Assembly: GCF_000877395.1 (NCBI RefSeq)
Contig: NZ_JYFE01000041.1
Span: 186,001 to 250,000 of the forward strand
Length of the DNA: 64,000 nt
Direction: 5' to 3'
From: Jannaschia aquimarina
GTDB lineage: Bacteria; Pseudomonadota; Alphaproteobacteria; Rhodobacterales; Rhodobacteraceae
The notes under the pieces are model-generated. The model was given only the letters and a program-made list of their open reading frames with translations, searched no databases and was not told the origin of the DNA. A program made the translations under genes and the position numbers. This document shows, piece by piece, positions 18,181 through 27,480 of this stretch. The stretch's first letter is position 1; every line of letters starts with the position of its first letter.

Positions 18181-19965
18181 GTGACGTGGCTCGACCTGCC
18201 TCAGCCGGCCGAAGCCTGGCTGGCGATCGCCGTGGTGGGCGTCATGTTCCTGCTCTTCCTGCGCGAGGTCTATCCGACCGAGGTGGTCGCCATCGGCGGG
18301 GCAGCGGTGCTGCTGGGCACGGGCGTCCTGCCCTATGATGCGGCGCGGGAGGTGTTGGCCAACCCGGCGCCCTGGACGATCGCGGCGATGTTCGTGCTGA
18401 TGGGCGCGCTGGTGCGGACCGGCGCGCTGGACGCCTTCACCAAGCTGGCAGAGGGGCGCGCGCGCTCGAACCCGCGGGGCGCGGTGGCTTTGCTGATGGG
18501 CTTCGTCGTGATCGCATCGGGTTTCGTCGCGAATACGCCGGTGGTGGTCGTGATGATCCCGGTCATCGTTCAGATCGCAGGGACGCTGGGCACGGTTCCG
18601 TCGAAGCTGCTGATCCCGTTGAGCTACGCCTCGATCCTGGGCGGCATGCTGACCCTGATCGGGACATCGACCAACCTGCTGGTCGATGGCGTCGCCCGCG
18701 CCGAGGGGCTGGAGCCGTTCGGCATCTTCGAGGTGACGCCGCTGGCGGCGGTGCTCTGCGTCTGGGGATTGCTCTATCTGTGGCTGATCGCCCCGCGCGT
18801 CCTGCCTGAGCGGACGAGCATGGCGGCCCTGCTGGGCGGGGGCGGGTCGCGCAAGGCCAAGTTCTTCGCCGAGGCGGTGATCCCGCCGGATTCGAACCTG
18901 ATCGGGCGCGAGGTGCTGGGCGTGCAGCTGTTCAAGCGGCCGGGCGTGCGGCTGGTCGACGTGATCCGGGGCGACCTGTCGCTGCGCCGCGATCTGGAGG
19001 GCGTGGAGTTGCAGGTGGGCGACCGGGTGGTGTTGCGCACCCCGATGGCGGAGTTGCTGACCTTGCAGCGGGACCCGTCGCTCAAACGGCTGGATCAGGT
19101 GGGCGCGGTCGAGACGACGACGGTCGAGGTGCTGGTCACGCCGGGCGCGCGGCTGGTGGGGCGCACGCTGGGGGTGCTGCGCCTGCGCCGGCGCTACGGG
19201 GTCTATCCGCTGGCGGTGCACCGGCGGGACCAGAACCTCCAGGGCCAGCTCGACGAGCTGGAGCTGAAGGTAGGCGACACGCTGCTGGTCGAAGGCGCCG
19301 AGGCCGACATCACCCGCTTTGCCGACGACATGCGCCTGCAGGATGTCAGCCGCCCCTCGGCCAGTGCCTTCCGGCGCGAGAAGGCCTGGATCCCGGTCGC
19401 CTCGATCGCGCTGCTGGTCGGGCTGGCGGCCATTGGGGGGGCGCCCATCCTGGCGCTGGCCGTGCTGGCCGTTGCGGTGGTGCTGCTGACGCGCTGCGTC
19501 GATGCCGAAGAGGGCTTCGGCTATGTCGAGGGGCGGCTTCTGGCCATGATCTTCGCCATGCTGGCCGTCGGGGCCGCCTTGCAGGCCTCGGGTGCCGTCC
19601 AGATGATCGTGGACGCGGCCGCGCCCTATCTGGGCGGGTTGCCGGGGCCGGTCCTGATCTGGGCGATCTTCGTGCTGACCAGCGTGCTGACCGAACTGGT
19701 CAGCAACAACGCCGTGGCCGTCGTCGTCACCCCCGTCGCCATCGGGCTCGCGCAGGCGCTGGGGATCGACCCGCGCCCGCTGGTGGTGGCGGTGATGGTC
19801 GCCGCCTCGGCCAGCTTTTCGACGCCGATCGGCTACCAGACCAACATGCTTGTCTACGGACCGGGCGGTTACAGGTTTACCGACTTCCTTCGGGCGGGTA
19901 TCCCGCTGAACCTGAGCATCGGGGTCCTGTCGGCCCTGGTGATTCCGTTGATATGGCCGCTCTGA
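18181..19965 (+). CDS. SLC13-family permease with two TrkA-C domains
   Basis: 594 residues from a GTG at 18181 with GGAGA about ten bases upstream. Two blocks of membrane helices (about residues 1-215 and 400-594) flank two cytoplasmic TrkA-C/RCK_C domains (about 225-390). Half-repeat signatures ANTPVVVVMIPV and SNNAVAVVVTPVAIG match the divalent anion:sodium symporter (SLC13/ArsB) fold. Bacterial members with RCK_C inserts carry sulfate, citrate or similar anions; the substrate is not readable. A second member of equal architecture lies inverted at 20500-22278. Confidence 0.9.
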   Translation: MTWLDLPQPAEAWLAIAVVGVMFLLFLREVYPTEVVAIGGAAVLLGTGVLPYDAAREVLANPAPWTIAAMFVLMGALVRTGALDAFTKLAEGRARSNPRGAVALLMGFVVIASGFVANTPVVVVMIPVIVQIAGTLGTVPSKLLIPLSYASILGGMLTLIGTSTNLLVDGVARAEGLEPFGIFEVTPLAAVLCVWGLLYLWLIAPRVLPERTSMAALLGGGGSRKAKFFAEAVIPPDSNLIGREVLGVQLFKRPGVRLVDVIRGDLSLRRDLEGVELQVGDRVVLRTPMAELLTLQRDPSLKRLDQVGAVETTTVEVLVTPGARLVGRTLGVLRLRRRYGVYPLAVHRRDQNLQGQLDELELKVGDTLLVEGAEADITRFADDMRLQDVSRPSASAFRREKAWIPVASIALLVGLAAIGGAPILALAVLAVAVVLLTRCVDAEEGFGYVEGRLLAMIFAMLAVGAALQASGAVQMIVDAAAPYLGGLPGPVLIWAIFVLTSVLTELVSNNAVAVVVTPVAIGLAQALGIDPRPLVVAVMVAASASFSTPIGYQTNMLVYGPGGYRFTDFLRAGIPLNLSIGVLSALVIPLIWPL

Positions 19966-19973
19966 GGTATTCC

Positions 19974-20405
19974 ATGCGTCGTGTCCTGCTCCTCTGCCCG
20001 CTCTTGCTGGCCGCCTGCGTCGAGACGGGCGGCCTGTCCACCGGGGGGGCTGAAGGCACGCCGCGCTTCGGGGCCTCCGTCGTCGACGTGACCGCGCGGC
20101 CCTCGCAAGTGACGTTCCGCATGGCGGACGGGTCGCGCTGCATCGGAGAGCGCCCCGAGGGAGAGCGCAGCGGCTGGTCCGGCGTCACCGACGAGGCCTG
20201 CGGCTATGCGCTGCCCTACTCGGTGTCGTTCTCGCGCGGCGGCCAGGCGCGGCGCTTCACCATCGAGGATCCGGGCGGCACCCTGACCGGAGGGGGGCAG
20301 GCCGGTCCCCGGGCGGAGGTCTTCGTGACCGACACGGACGGTCAGCGTCGCCTCTTCGTGCGCCCCCTGCGCAACGCGGTCTTCGAAGACGCACCGACGG
20401 GCTGA
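19974..20405 (+). CDS. Lipoprotein of unknown function between two SLC13 permeases
   Basis: 143 residues from the ATG at 19974, which has GAGG seven bases upstream; it starts nine bases after the permease stop. MRRVLLLCPLLLAAC is a lipoprotein signal with lipobox LAAC (Cys15). The mature part looks like a small beta-rich domain with two further cysteines (GSRCIGERP, DEACGYALP). No family recognised. Likely cotranscribed with the permease. Confidence 0.75.
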   Translation: MRRVLLLCPLLLAACVETGGLSTGGAEGTPRFGASVVDVTARPSQVTFRMADGSRCIGERPEGERSGWSGVTDEACGYALPYSVSFSRGGQARRFTIEDPGGTLTGGGQAGPRAEVFVTDTDGQRRLFVRPLRNAVFEDAPTG

Positions 20406-20442
20406 CCTCGCCGCCCGGCGGTCTGTAGGTCCTGCCCGCCAA

Positions 20443-20483
20443 GGGGCGTCGCGCCCCGTTTCTTCGTTTCTCAAATATCCCCG
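20443..20483. terminator. Terminator hairpin plus repeat tail (copy 2, inverted)
   Basis: Stem GGGGCG/CGCCCC (20443-20448, 20452-20457) with loop TCG, then GTTTCTTCGTTTCTC, a plausible intrinsic terminator for the plus-strand genes. Read on the minus strand, CGGGGATATTTGAG followed by GAAGAAAC resembles the tail of the element at 13115-13142. It sits in the gap between the convergent lipoprotein and the second SLC13 gene. Confidence 0.6.
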
Positions 20484-20499
20484 TCCGATCCGCCCCGCC

Positions 20500-22278
20500 T
20501 CAGAGCGGCCAGAACAGCAGGATGGCGGGCAGGCCCACGGCGATGACCAGGATCTCCAGCGGCAGGCCCATGCGCCAGTAATCTCCGAACCGATAGCCGC
20601 CGGGGCCGAGGATGAGCGTGTTGTTCTTGTGCCCGATGGGCGTGAGGAACGCGCAGGAGGCCGCGACCGCCACCGCCATCAGGAACGGGTCCGGAGAGGC
20701 CCCCAGCGTCCGGGCCATCTCGATCCCGACAGGGGCCGCGACGATAGCGGTCGCGGTGTTGTTGAGCACGTCCGACATCGTCATCGTCACCACCATCAGG
20801 ACCAGCAGCGCGACCCAGCCGGGCTGTCCGTTCGTCAGGGTCGTCAGGCTGTCGGCGATCAGCTTGGTCCCGCCCGACGATTCGAGCGCCGCGCCCAGCG
20901 GGATCATCGACCCGAGCAGCACCACGACCGGCCATTCGACATGATCGTAGAGGTCCCGCAGCGGCACGATCTTGGACAGGGCAAAGGCCACCACGACCAG
21001 CCCCAGCGCCACGGTCAAGTCGATCAACCCGAAGCTGGCCGCGGCCACGGCGGCCCCGAACAGCCCGACGGCCAGCCAGATCTTGCGATGGGCCGTCACC
21101 GCCAGCCCCCGATCGGCCAGGGGCAGGGCGCCCAGCCAGGAGACGGTGTCGTCGGCGGTCTCGGTCGGCGTCAGCAGCAGCAGGATGTCGCCCGTGCGGA
21201 TCCGTTCGCGCCGCAGCCGGTCCGTGATGCGGCGGCCCCGGCGGGAGATGCCCATCAGCACGGTGCGCTGGCGCCAGGCCAGCCCGATGGCGCTGGAGGA
21301 CTTGCCGTTGATGCGGCTGTCCTCGGTCACGACGACCTCGATCAGCGAGAGGCCTTGGTCGGCGGCCTCCAGCAGGGTCATCCGCTTGCCGTCCGCGAAA
21401 TCCAGATCCAGCGCCGCGCGGAACTCGTCCAGCGCGTCGGCGGGCGCCTCCAGGACGAGGCTGTCCTTGGCCCGCAGCTTCACGTGCCGGGCGGGCCCGA
21501 AAAGACGGCGCCCCTCGCGGACGAGGCCCAGGACGTTGACGCCGGACTCGTCGGCCTCGGCCTGCAGGTCCATGAGCTTCCGGCCTTCCAGCTTGCTGTC
21601 CTTGGGCAGCGTCAGTTCGGCCACGTAGTGGGACACCTGTTCGCCCGCGTCGCCTTCGCTCGCGCCCTTGTCGCCCGGGATCAGGCGCCAGCCCACCAGC
21701 GCCACGAAGGCCAGCCCGGCCGCGGCGACCACAAGGCCCACCGGCGCGAAGTCGAACATGGCGAAGGACGCGCCCAACTGGTCCTGACGGATGCCCGCGA
21801 TGATGATGTTGGGCGGTGTGCCGATCAGGGTGATCATGCCTCCGAGGATCGTCGCGAAGGAGAGCGGCATCAGCGTCACGCCCGCCCGACGGCCCGCCTT
21901 GCGCGCGGTGGCCACATCCACCGGCATCAGCAGTGCCAGCGCGGCGACGTTGTTCATGAAGGCCGACAGGATGCCCCCGATCCCGCCCATCACGGCGACA
22001 TGGGCCCCCACGCGGCGCGAACTGTCTACCAGCGTGCGGGTGATGACCATCACCGCGCCCGAGCGCACCAGCCCCGCCGAGACGATCAGGACCAGCGCCA
22101 CGATCAGGACGGCCGGATGGCCGAAGCCGTCGAACGCCCCCTCGACCGGGACGACGCCCAGGACGACACCGGTCAGAAGCGCGGCGAAGGCGACGATGTC
22201 GTATCGGATGCGCCCCCAGAGCAGCAGGGCGAACACCGCGCCGAAAAGCGCGAAGAGGATGGTCTGGTCTGTGGTCAT
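20500..22278 (-). CDS. SLC13-family permease with TrkA-C domains (second copy)
   Basis: 592 residues from the ATG at 22278 (MTTDQTILFALFGAVFALLLWG); the longer frame upstream is not protein-like. Architecture equals that of the 594-residue permease at 18181: helices, two TrkA-C domains (about residues 195-370), helices. Signatures NNVAALALLMPVD and LNNTATAIVAAPVGIE fit the SLC13/ArsB fold. Similar length and shared layout point to old paralogy. It diverges from the TAXI-TRAP operon, with a perfect palindrome in the shared control region. Confidence 0.9.
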   Translation of the reverse strand: MTTDQTILFALFGAVFALLLWGRIRYDIVAFAALLTGVVLGVVPVEGAFDGFGHPAVLIVALVLIVSAGLVRSGAVMVITRTLVDSSRRVGAHVAVMGGIGGILSAFMNNVAALALLMPVDVATARKAGRRAGVTLMPLSFATILGGMITLIGTPPNIIIAGIRQDQLGASFAMFDFAPVGLVVAAAGLAFVALVGWRLIPGDKGASEGDAGEQVSHYVAELTLPKDSKLEGRKLMDLQAEADESGVNVLGLVREGRRLFGPARHVKLRAKDSLVLEAPADALDEFRAALDLDFADGKRMTLLEAADQGLSLIEVVVTEDSRINGKSSSAIGLAWRQRTVLMGISRRGRRITDRLRRERIRTGDILLLLTPTETADDTVSWLGALPLADRGLAVTAHRKIWLAVGLFGAAVAAASFGLIDLTVALGLVVVAFALSKIVPLRDLYDHVEWPVVVLLGSMIPLGAALESSGGTKLIADSLTTLTNGQPGWVALLVLMVVTMTMSDVLNNTATAIVAAPVGIEMARTLGASPDPFLMAVAVAASCAFLTPIGHKNNTLILGPGGYRFGDYWRMGLPLEILVIAVGLPAILLFWPL

Positions 22279-22363
22279 GCGTGGCCCCTGCTTCCACGGC
22301 CTAGATATCCCAACTCGTCCAAAGGGCGAGGATTCTCGTCGCGGGGATGACCAACGATTGATT

Positions 22364-22379
22364 TTGCATACGTATGCAA
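22364..22379. promoter_or_regulatory. Perfect 16-bp palindrome TTGCATACGTATGCAA (candidate operator)
   Basis: Located between the divergent starts of the SLC13 permease (22278) and the TAXI solute-binding protein (22443). A perfect 16-bp palindrome in this divergent region is likely a repressor or activator site. Its TTGnATAC-GTATnCAA form recalls sites of GntR/FCD regulators of organic-acid transporters; that link is inference. No regulator gene is adjacent. Confidence 0.65.
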
Positions 22380-22442
22380 TAGGGTGACGCGGGGGCAGAT
22401 CGGAGGAGGATCGCCCCGGACATGACAGGGAGGGAGGACCCG

Positions 22443-23414
22443 ATGAAGCTGTTCGCACGGATCGCCGCCGCCGCCTTGGTGGCCGGAGCCATGGCAGAGC
22501 CCGCCGCCGCGCAGGAGCGCCTGGCGCTCGGCGCCACCAACGCGCAATCGTCGCATTACGCCTATTTCGCCGCGCTCGCGAAGGTCATCAACGAGGCCTA
22601 TCCCGACAAGTACCAGGCCAGCGTCGTCGAGACCGGCGCCACGGTGGACAATCTCCGCCGGATGGAGCGGGGGCAGCTGGACATGGGTCTGATCACGACC
22701 TCCGCGCTCTATCATGCCAACGAGGGGATCAAGACCTTCGACGGAGAGGCGATCGACTCGCCGCTGCTCTGGGCCTATGCGCTGGCGCCGCAGAACGTGA
22801 TCGTGCGGCAGGATGCCGGTGTCACCTCCATCGAGGAATTGGCGGGCCAGCGCTTTGGGCCCGGGCAGCGCGGCAGCTCGACCGAGGCGACCAGCCAGGA
22901 GGTGCTCGCGCTCTTCGGGGTGGAGCCGGACTGGGTCCGCGGCTCGAACGGCGAACTGGCGGCGGCCATCAAGGACAACCGCGCCATCGGCTTCATCAAG
23001 TCGGCCGTGGGCACCGATTTCGACGCGCTGACCACCGATATCGCCACCTTCACGCCGGTGCAGGTGCTGCCGGTGCCCGACGACAAGGTCGCCATGATCC
23101 AGGAGACCTTGCCGGAACTCAGCATCGTCGACATGCCTGGCGGAGAGATGGAGAATACCGGCCCCTACCGGACCTGGGGCTTCATGATCGGCGTCTCCGC
23201 GCGGCCCGGCCTCGATGACGAGACCGCCTACGACATCGTCAAGGCGGTGATGGAGGACGACGTGGAGCAGGTCACGGCGTTCCCCTCCATCGACGGTGTG
23301 AACCTGGCCGAGCAGACGCTGGCCTATGCCACGTCGCCGCTGCATCCCGGCGCGATCCGCTGGTTCGAGGAGAACGGCTACGAGGTGCCGGACCGGCTGC
23401 GCCCGGCCGAGTGA
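22443..23414 (+). CDS. TAXI-family TRAP transporter solute-binding protein
   Basis: 323 residues. Signal peptide about residues 1-22 (MKLFARIAAAALVAGAMAEPA), then the TAXI fold with LALGATNAQSSHYAYFAALA at the mature start and a GQRFGPGQRGSSTEATSQEV loop near residue 137. It captures small organic acids (such as glutamate or 2-oxoglutarate in studied members) in the periplasm for the fused permease encoded next. The ATG at 22443 is preceded by GGGAGGACCC. A GC hairpin separates it from the permease. Confidence 0.92.
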   Translation: MKLFARIAAAALVAGAMAEPAAAQERLALGATNAQSSHYAYFAALAKVINEAYPDKYQASVVETGATVDNLRRMERGQLDMGLITTSALYHANEGIKTFDGEAIDSPLLWAYALAPQNVIVRQDAGVTSIEELAGQRFGPGQRGSSTEATSQEVLALFGVEPDWVRGSNGELAAAIKDNRAIGFIKSAVGTDFDALTTDIATFTPVQVLPVPDDKVAMIQETLPELSIVDMPGGEMENTGPYRTWGFMIGVSARPGLDDETAYDIVKAVMEDDVEQVTAFPSIDGVNLAEQTLAYATSPLHPGAIRWFEENGYEVPDRLRPAE

Positions 23415-23431
23415 CGTCCGCCGCCTGACCT

Positions 23432-23453
23432 GCCGGGGCGTCCGCGCCCCGGC
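23432..23453 (+). repeat. Intercistronic hairpin between TRAP binding protein and permease
   Basis: Perfect 9-bp stem GCCGGGGCG/CGCCCCGGC with loop TCCG, not followed by a T tract. Such hairpins after binding-protein genes commonly protect the upstream mRNA from 3' decay and lower downstream expression. The peptide ABC operon at 50454-50503 has the same arrangement. Confidence 0.7.
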
Positions 23454-23479
23454 TTGCGCCCCCGTCGGCCGGAGGTCCC

Positions 23480-25399
23480 ATGACGACCCAGGACATCGAC
23501 CCGACCCCGCCGGGCACGGACCCCGAGCCGCGCCCCTCGCTGCGGATTCGCGCGGCCGAGGCGCTGGCGCTGCTGATCGGGGTCTTCGTCTTCTACACCT
23601 CGTTCTTCGGCGCCTTCGAGACGCTGAATCAGCGCGCAAGCTTCGTCGCGATGATCGTCGCCATGGCGGTGCTCTTGTATCCCACTGGAGGGGGGCGGCG
23701 CTGGCGCCCGCTGGGCATCGCGCTGGACGCGGCGATGGGAGGCTGGGTTCTGGTCTCGGCCCTCTACGTGATCGCGAATTTTGAGCGGATCATGGTCCAG
23801 CTCCCCTTTGCCGAGCCGCTGGACGTCTGGCTGGGCTTCGGCACGCTGCTGGTGGTGCTGGAACTGGCGCGCCGCACCGCCAGCCTGGTCTTTCCGATCA
23901 TCGTGGGCGGGATGGTCGCCTATGCCTTCTTCGGGGACCTGATCCCCGGCGCCTTCGGTCACAGGGGCTTCGATGCCTTCTACATAACCGAGGTCATGTT
24001 CCTGTCGGACCGGGGCCTCTGGGGGATGCTGGTTTCTATCGCGTCCACGACGCTGGCCGCCTTCATCCTGTTCGGCGCGTTGCTTCTGCATACGGGGGCG
24101 GGACAGACCTTCTTCGACCTGTCGGCCCGGGCGGGGGGCGCAAGCCCCGGAGGAGCGGCCAAGATCGCGACCATCGCGAGCGGGCTCTTCGGGTCGATCT
24201 CCGGCTCGTCGGTGGCGAATATCGCGACCACCGGCAATTTCACGATCCCCCTGATGAAGCGCCTGCGCTACCCCGCGTCCTTTGCCGGGGGCGTGGAGGC
24301 CGTCGCCTCGACCGGCGGGCAGCTTGCGCCTCCGATCATGGGCACGGCCGCCTTCGTCATGGCCGAGCTGGTTGGGGTTAATTATTGGACCATCGCCGCC
24401 GTGGCCTTCCTGCCGGCGGCTCTGTTCTATCTGGGCGTCTTCACGACCGTGCACCTGATCGCCAAGCGGACGGGACTGGGACAGGTCTCGGGGGAGGATC
24501 TGCCGGATTGGCGCGCGGCGGCGAACTGGCGGCGGCTGGCCCCCATCTTCGCCGGGATTGCTGGGTTGGCGTGGGGGATCTGTAACGGCAACTCGATCCA
24601 GTTGACGGCCTGTTACGGCATGATCGGGATCATGCTCGCCTTTACCGTCGCGACCCTCAGCGGTGGCGGCAGCATCGGCGAGGTCGTCCGAACGCTGGTC
24701 CGCGCCTTCCGCGACGGTGGCAAGGGCGTGGTGATCGTGGGCATTCTCCTGGTCGCGGCGCAGGTCTTCGTCGCCATGGTCAACCTGACCGGCGTGGGCG
24801 TGGCCGTCACGAGCCAGATCCTCGCCGTCGCCGGGGACAATATCTGGGTGATCGCGGGCATCATGGCGGTGGTCTGCCTGATCGCGGGGATGGGGCTGCC
24901 CACGTCGGCGGCCTACGTGCTGGTGGCGGCGGTCTTTGCGCCGGTCCTGATCCAGCAGGGGCTGGACCCGGTGATGGTGCATCTCTTCGTGCTCTACTAC
25001 GCCGCGCTGTCCGTCATCACGCCGCCCGTTTGCGTCGCCGTCTTCGTCAGCGCGACCATCGCCGAGGCGCCCTGGCTGAAGGTCGCGCGCGACACGCTGC
25101 GGCTTGGCGGCACGGCCTATGCGCTGCCGATGCTGTTCATCGCCTATCCGGGGCTCTTGCTTCAGGGCGGGGCCGAGGCGATCGCCCATGCTATCCTGTC
25201 GGGCGTGGTCTTCGTGCTGGCGGTGGCGAACCTGTTTGCCGGTCAGCCGGTCGTACGGCTCGGGCCCTTGGCGCCCGTCCTGTGGATCGGCGTCGCGGTG
25301 CTGGCATTGTTGCCGGGTTGGACGGCGTCGGTCGCGGCGCTGGCCCTGTTGGTGGCGGCCTACGCGCCCGGCCTCGGGCGGCCGGCGCGGGCTACCTGA
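23480..25399 (+). CDS. TRAP transporter fused permease (DctQ-DctM, TAXI type)
   Basis: 639 residues with some 16 or more hydrophobic helices. The first third is the small DctQ-like part, and the rest is the DctM channel subunit (for example [19 protein letters not shown] and [20 protein letters not shown], conserved TRAP substrate-site regions). It couples ion gradients to uptake of the ligand presented by the TAXI binding protein encoded upstream. Its 3' end overlaps the convergent VOC gene by eight bases. Confidence 0.92.
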   Translation: MTTQDIDPTPPGTDPEPRPSLRIRAAEALALLIGVFVFYTSFFGAFETLNQRASFVAMIVAMAVLLYPTGGGRRWRPLGIALDAAMGGWVLVSALYVIANFERIMVQLPFAEPLDVWLGFGTLLVVLELARRTASLVFPIIVGGMVAYAFFGDLIPGAFGHRGFDAFYITEVMFLSDRGLWGMLVSIASTTLAAFILFGALLLHTGAGQTFFDLSARAGGASPGGAAKIATIASGLFGSISGSSVANIATTGNFTIPLMKRLRYPASFAGGVEAVASTGGQLAPPIMGTAAFVMAELVGVNYWTIAAVAFLPAALFYLGVFTTVHLIAKRTGLGQVSGEDLPDWRAAANWRRLAPIFAGIAGLAWGICNGNSIQLTACYGMIGIMLAFTVATLSGGGSIGEVVRTLVRAFRDGGKGVVIVGILLVAAQVFVAMVNLTGVGVAVTSQILAVAGDNIWVIAGIMAVVCLIAGMGLPTSAAYVLVAAVFAPVLIQQGLDPVMVHLFVLYYAALSVITPPVCVAVFVSATIAEAPWLKVARDTLRLGGTAYALPMLFIAYPGLLLQGGAEAIAHAILSGVVFVLAVANLFAGQPVVRLGPLAPVLWIGVAVLALLPGWTASVAALALLVAAYAPGLGRPARAT

Positions 25400-25763
25400 T
25401 CGACTGGCCGAAGAAGATCATCAATCCGCCGGGACCGAAGACATGCACCTCCCGCTGGCCGTAGTCCGTGTCGAAGGGCGCCCGGACATGGCCGTCCGGC
25501 AGGGTCGCAAGAAAGCCGCGGCGTTCCGCCCAGAACGCGTCGACATCGGGGACGTCGACATAGACCATGTGCTGGAGGCCCGTCTGCGCGGCAAAGTCCG
25601 GGTTCTCCAGCAACCGGATACCGCCGCCCGCGCTGCGCATGTAGGCATAGCCGTCTTCCTCTCCCCTGAACGTGCAGGTGAGGCCCAGCGCCTCGTAGAA
25701 GGCGATGGCCTGTTTCAGGTCTGGCACGAGGGTGAAGGGCGTGATCCCGTGTGTGTCGAGCAT
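25392..25763 (-). CDS. VOC superfamily protein (bleomycin-resistance-like)
   Basis: 123 residues from the ATG at 25763 ([20 protein letters not shown]). The VOC pattern [14 protein letters not shown]...[14 protein letters not shown] and the C-terminal [17 protein letters not shown] are clear. The frame stays open upstream to 26345 only as a shadow of yebC. Substrate unknown. It converges on the TRAP permease with an eight-base tail-to-tail overlap. Confidence 0.8.
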   Translation of the reverse strand: MLDTHGITPFTLVPDLKQAIAFYEALGLTCTFRGEEDGYAYMRSAGGGIRLLENPDFAAQTGLQHMVYVDVPDVDAFWAERRGFLATLPDGHVRAPFDTDYGQREVHVFGPGGLMIFFGQSIR

Positions 25764-25835
25764 GGCGGTCTCCGGGCTTGCGGGCGGGCATTGGCACGAC
25801 CTATATCGCGGCCCACGCGACGAGAGGGGATTTCC

Positions 25836-26576
25836 ATGGCCGGACACAGCAAGTGGGCGAATATCCAGCACCGCAAGGGACGCCAGGACAAGCTGCGCGC
25901 CAAGTTGTTCTCGCGGCTCTCGAAGGAGATCACGGTCGCCGCCAAGATGGGCGACCCCGATCCGGACAAGAACCCCCGCCTGCGCCTCGCCATCAAGGAG
26001 GCCAAGTCCAACTCGATGCCCAAGGACAATATCGAGCGGGCCATCGCCAAGGCGACGGGCGGCGACGGCGAGAATTACGACGAGATCCGCTATGAGGGCT
26101 ACGGCCCCAACGGTGTCGCGATCATCGTCGAGACAATGACCGACAACCGCAACCGCACCGCCTCGAACGTCCGCTCGACCTTTACCAAGAACGGCGGGAA
26201 CCTGGGCGAGACGGGCAGCGTCGGCTTCATGTTCGACCGAAAGGGTCAGATCGTCTACCCGGCCGATGCGGGGTCCGAGGACGACGTGATGATGGCCGCC
26301 ATCGAAGCGGGTGCCGAGGATGTCGAGTCCGATGAGGACGGGCATGTCATCTGGTGCGCGGACACGGACCTCAACGCCGTCTCGACCGCTTTGGAGGCCG
26401 ATCTGGGCGAGGCCGAGTCGACCAGGCTGGTCTGGCGGCCGCAGACGACGACCGAGCTGGACCTCGACGGGATGCAGTCATTGATGAAGCTGATCGAGGC
26501 GCTGGAGGAGGACGACGACGTTCAGACCGTCACGGCAAATTTCGAGGCTTCCGACGAGGTGATGGCCCAACTCTAG
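25836..26576 (+). CDS. YebC/PmpR family protein
   Basis: 246 residues starting [18 protein letters not shown], the invariant beginning of the family, from the ATG at 25836 with GAGAGGGGA upstream. YebC proteins have been described both as DNA-binding regulators and as translation factors that relieve ribosome stalling at prolines. The conserved EGYGPNGVA and [11 protein letters not shown]-type regions (here [19 protein letters not shown]) are intact. In many genomes it lies near ruvC; that neighbour is not here. Confidence 0.95.
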   Translation: MAGHSKWANIQHRKGRQDKLRAKLFSRLSKEITVAAKMGDPDPDKNPRLRLAIKEAKSNSMPKDNIERAIAKATGGDGENYDEIRYEGYGPNGVAIIVETMTDNRNRTASNVRSTFTKNGGNLGETGSVGFMFDRKGQIVYPADAGSEDDVMMAAIEAGAEDVESDEDGHVIWCADTDLNAVSTALEADLGEAESTRLVWRPQTTTELDLDGMQSLMKLIEALEEDDDVQTVTANFEASDEVMAQL

Positions 26577-26676
26577 GTCCGGCTCGTGCGGCTCGTTCCG
26601 GCACCCGCGCGCGCGACGCCGTTGGCGGCTTCGACCGATCCATGCAACCCAGACGGGCAAGGTCGCGTTGGGAGGC

Positions 26677-27348
26677 ATGGCTGTGTCAGACAATTCCGGG
26701 ATCGTCAGTCCCGATGATCCGGGGGCCGAGCGCCCGACTTTCCTGCGCCTGCTCGCGATGCTCGCTGTGGGTGGATGCGTGGTCTTCGCCGTCTCCGTTC
26801 TGATCGCGGATTTCGTCGTCCCGAACCACGACTGGGTCGCCGACACGATCAGCGACCTGGGGGCGGGTCGCTACGAATTCATCGTCGATATCGGCATCTA
26901 TGCCTATTCCTGCGCCCTGATCGCCTGCGCCGTCGGGGCCTCGCATTCCCATATGGGCGGACGGGGCTGGAGCTTCGGGATCTTCGGACTGATCTTCATG
27001 GGGCTGATCGTTTTCCTCGTGGGGGCGCGCAACGAATACGGAGATGGCGACAACGAAGGCGTGGTGATCCACAGCCAGCTGGTCTGGGCTCTCGGGCTCC
27101 TGTTCGCGGCGGTGCCTTGGGCGATGTCCTACGGGGCGGAGGCCTGCTCCGTGACGCTAAAATGGATCTTTCGGGGCGTTGCGATCCTCTGGGTGCCTCT
27201 GGCGCCGGCTTTCATGCTGGTGGTGCCCGACACCTGGGACGGTATCTATGAGCGTGGGCTGGGCCTGCTGACCTTCATCTTCGTCTGCGCGATGGCGTGG
27301 CTGCTGGTCGGCCGTGCCGCTGCCGTCGAGGCCGCGCGCGACGGGTAA
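26677..27348 (+). CDS. DUF998 family membrane protein
   Basis: 223 residues from the ATG at 26677. A perfect GGAGG at 26671-26675 is only one base from this ATG but seven from a GTG at 26683, so the true start may be the GTG, two codons later. Six to seven hydrophobic helices; the loop after the first, ADFVVPNHDWVADTISDLGAG, matches the DUF998 signature. Inner-membrane protein without known function. Confidence 0.8.
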   Translation: MAVSDNSGIVSPDDPGAERPTFLRLLAMLAVGGCVVFAVSVLIADFVVPNHDWVADTISDLGAGRYEFIVDIGIYAYSCALIACAVGASHSHMGGRGWSFGIFGLIFMGLIVFLVGARNEYGDGDNEGVVIHSQLVWALGLLFAAVPWAMSYGAEACSVTLKWIFRGVAILWVPLAPAFMLVVPDTWDGIYERGLGLLTFIFVCAMAWLLVGRAAAVEAARDG

Positions 27349-27480
27349 GGCAGCCGGCGCTGCGGCCTGATGCACGTGAAGTGGGCCGGACGGCGAGGAC
27401 TGACAGTGAGGTGGAGGCCTGCCCCGTTCGACCGACAAGACGGCCCGGAGGCCCTTCAGTCCGAGCGGCCGAAAGACCGA

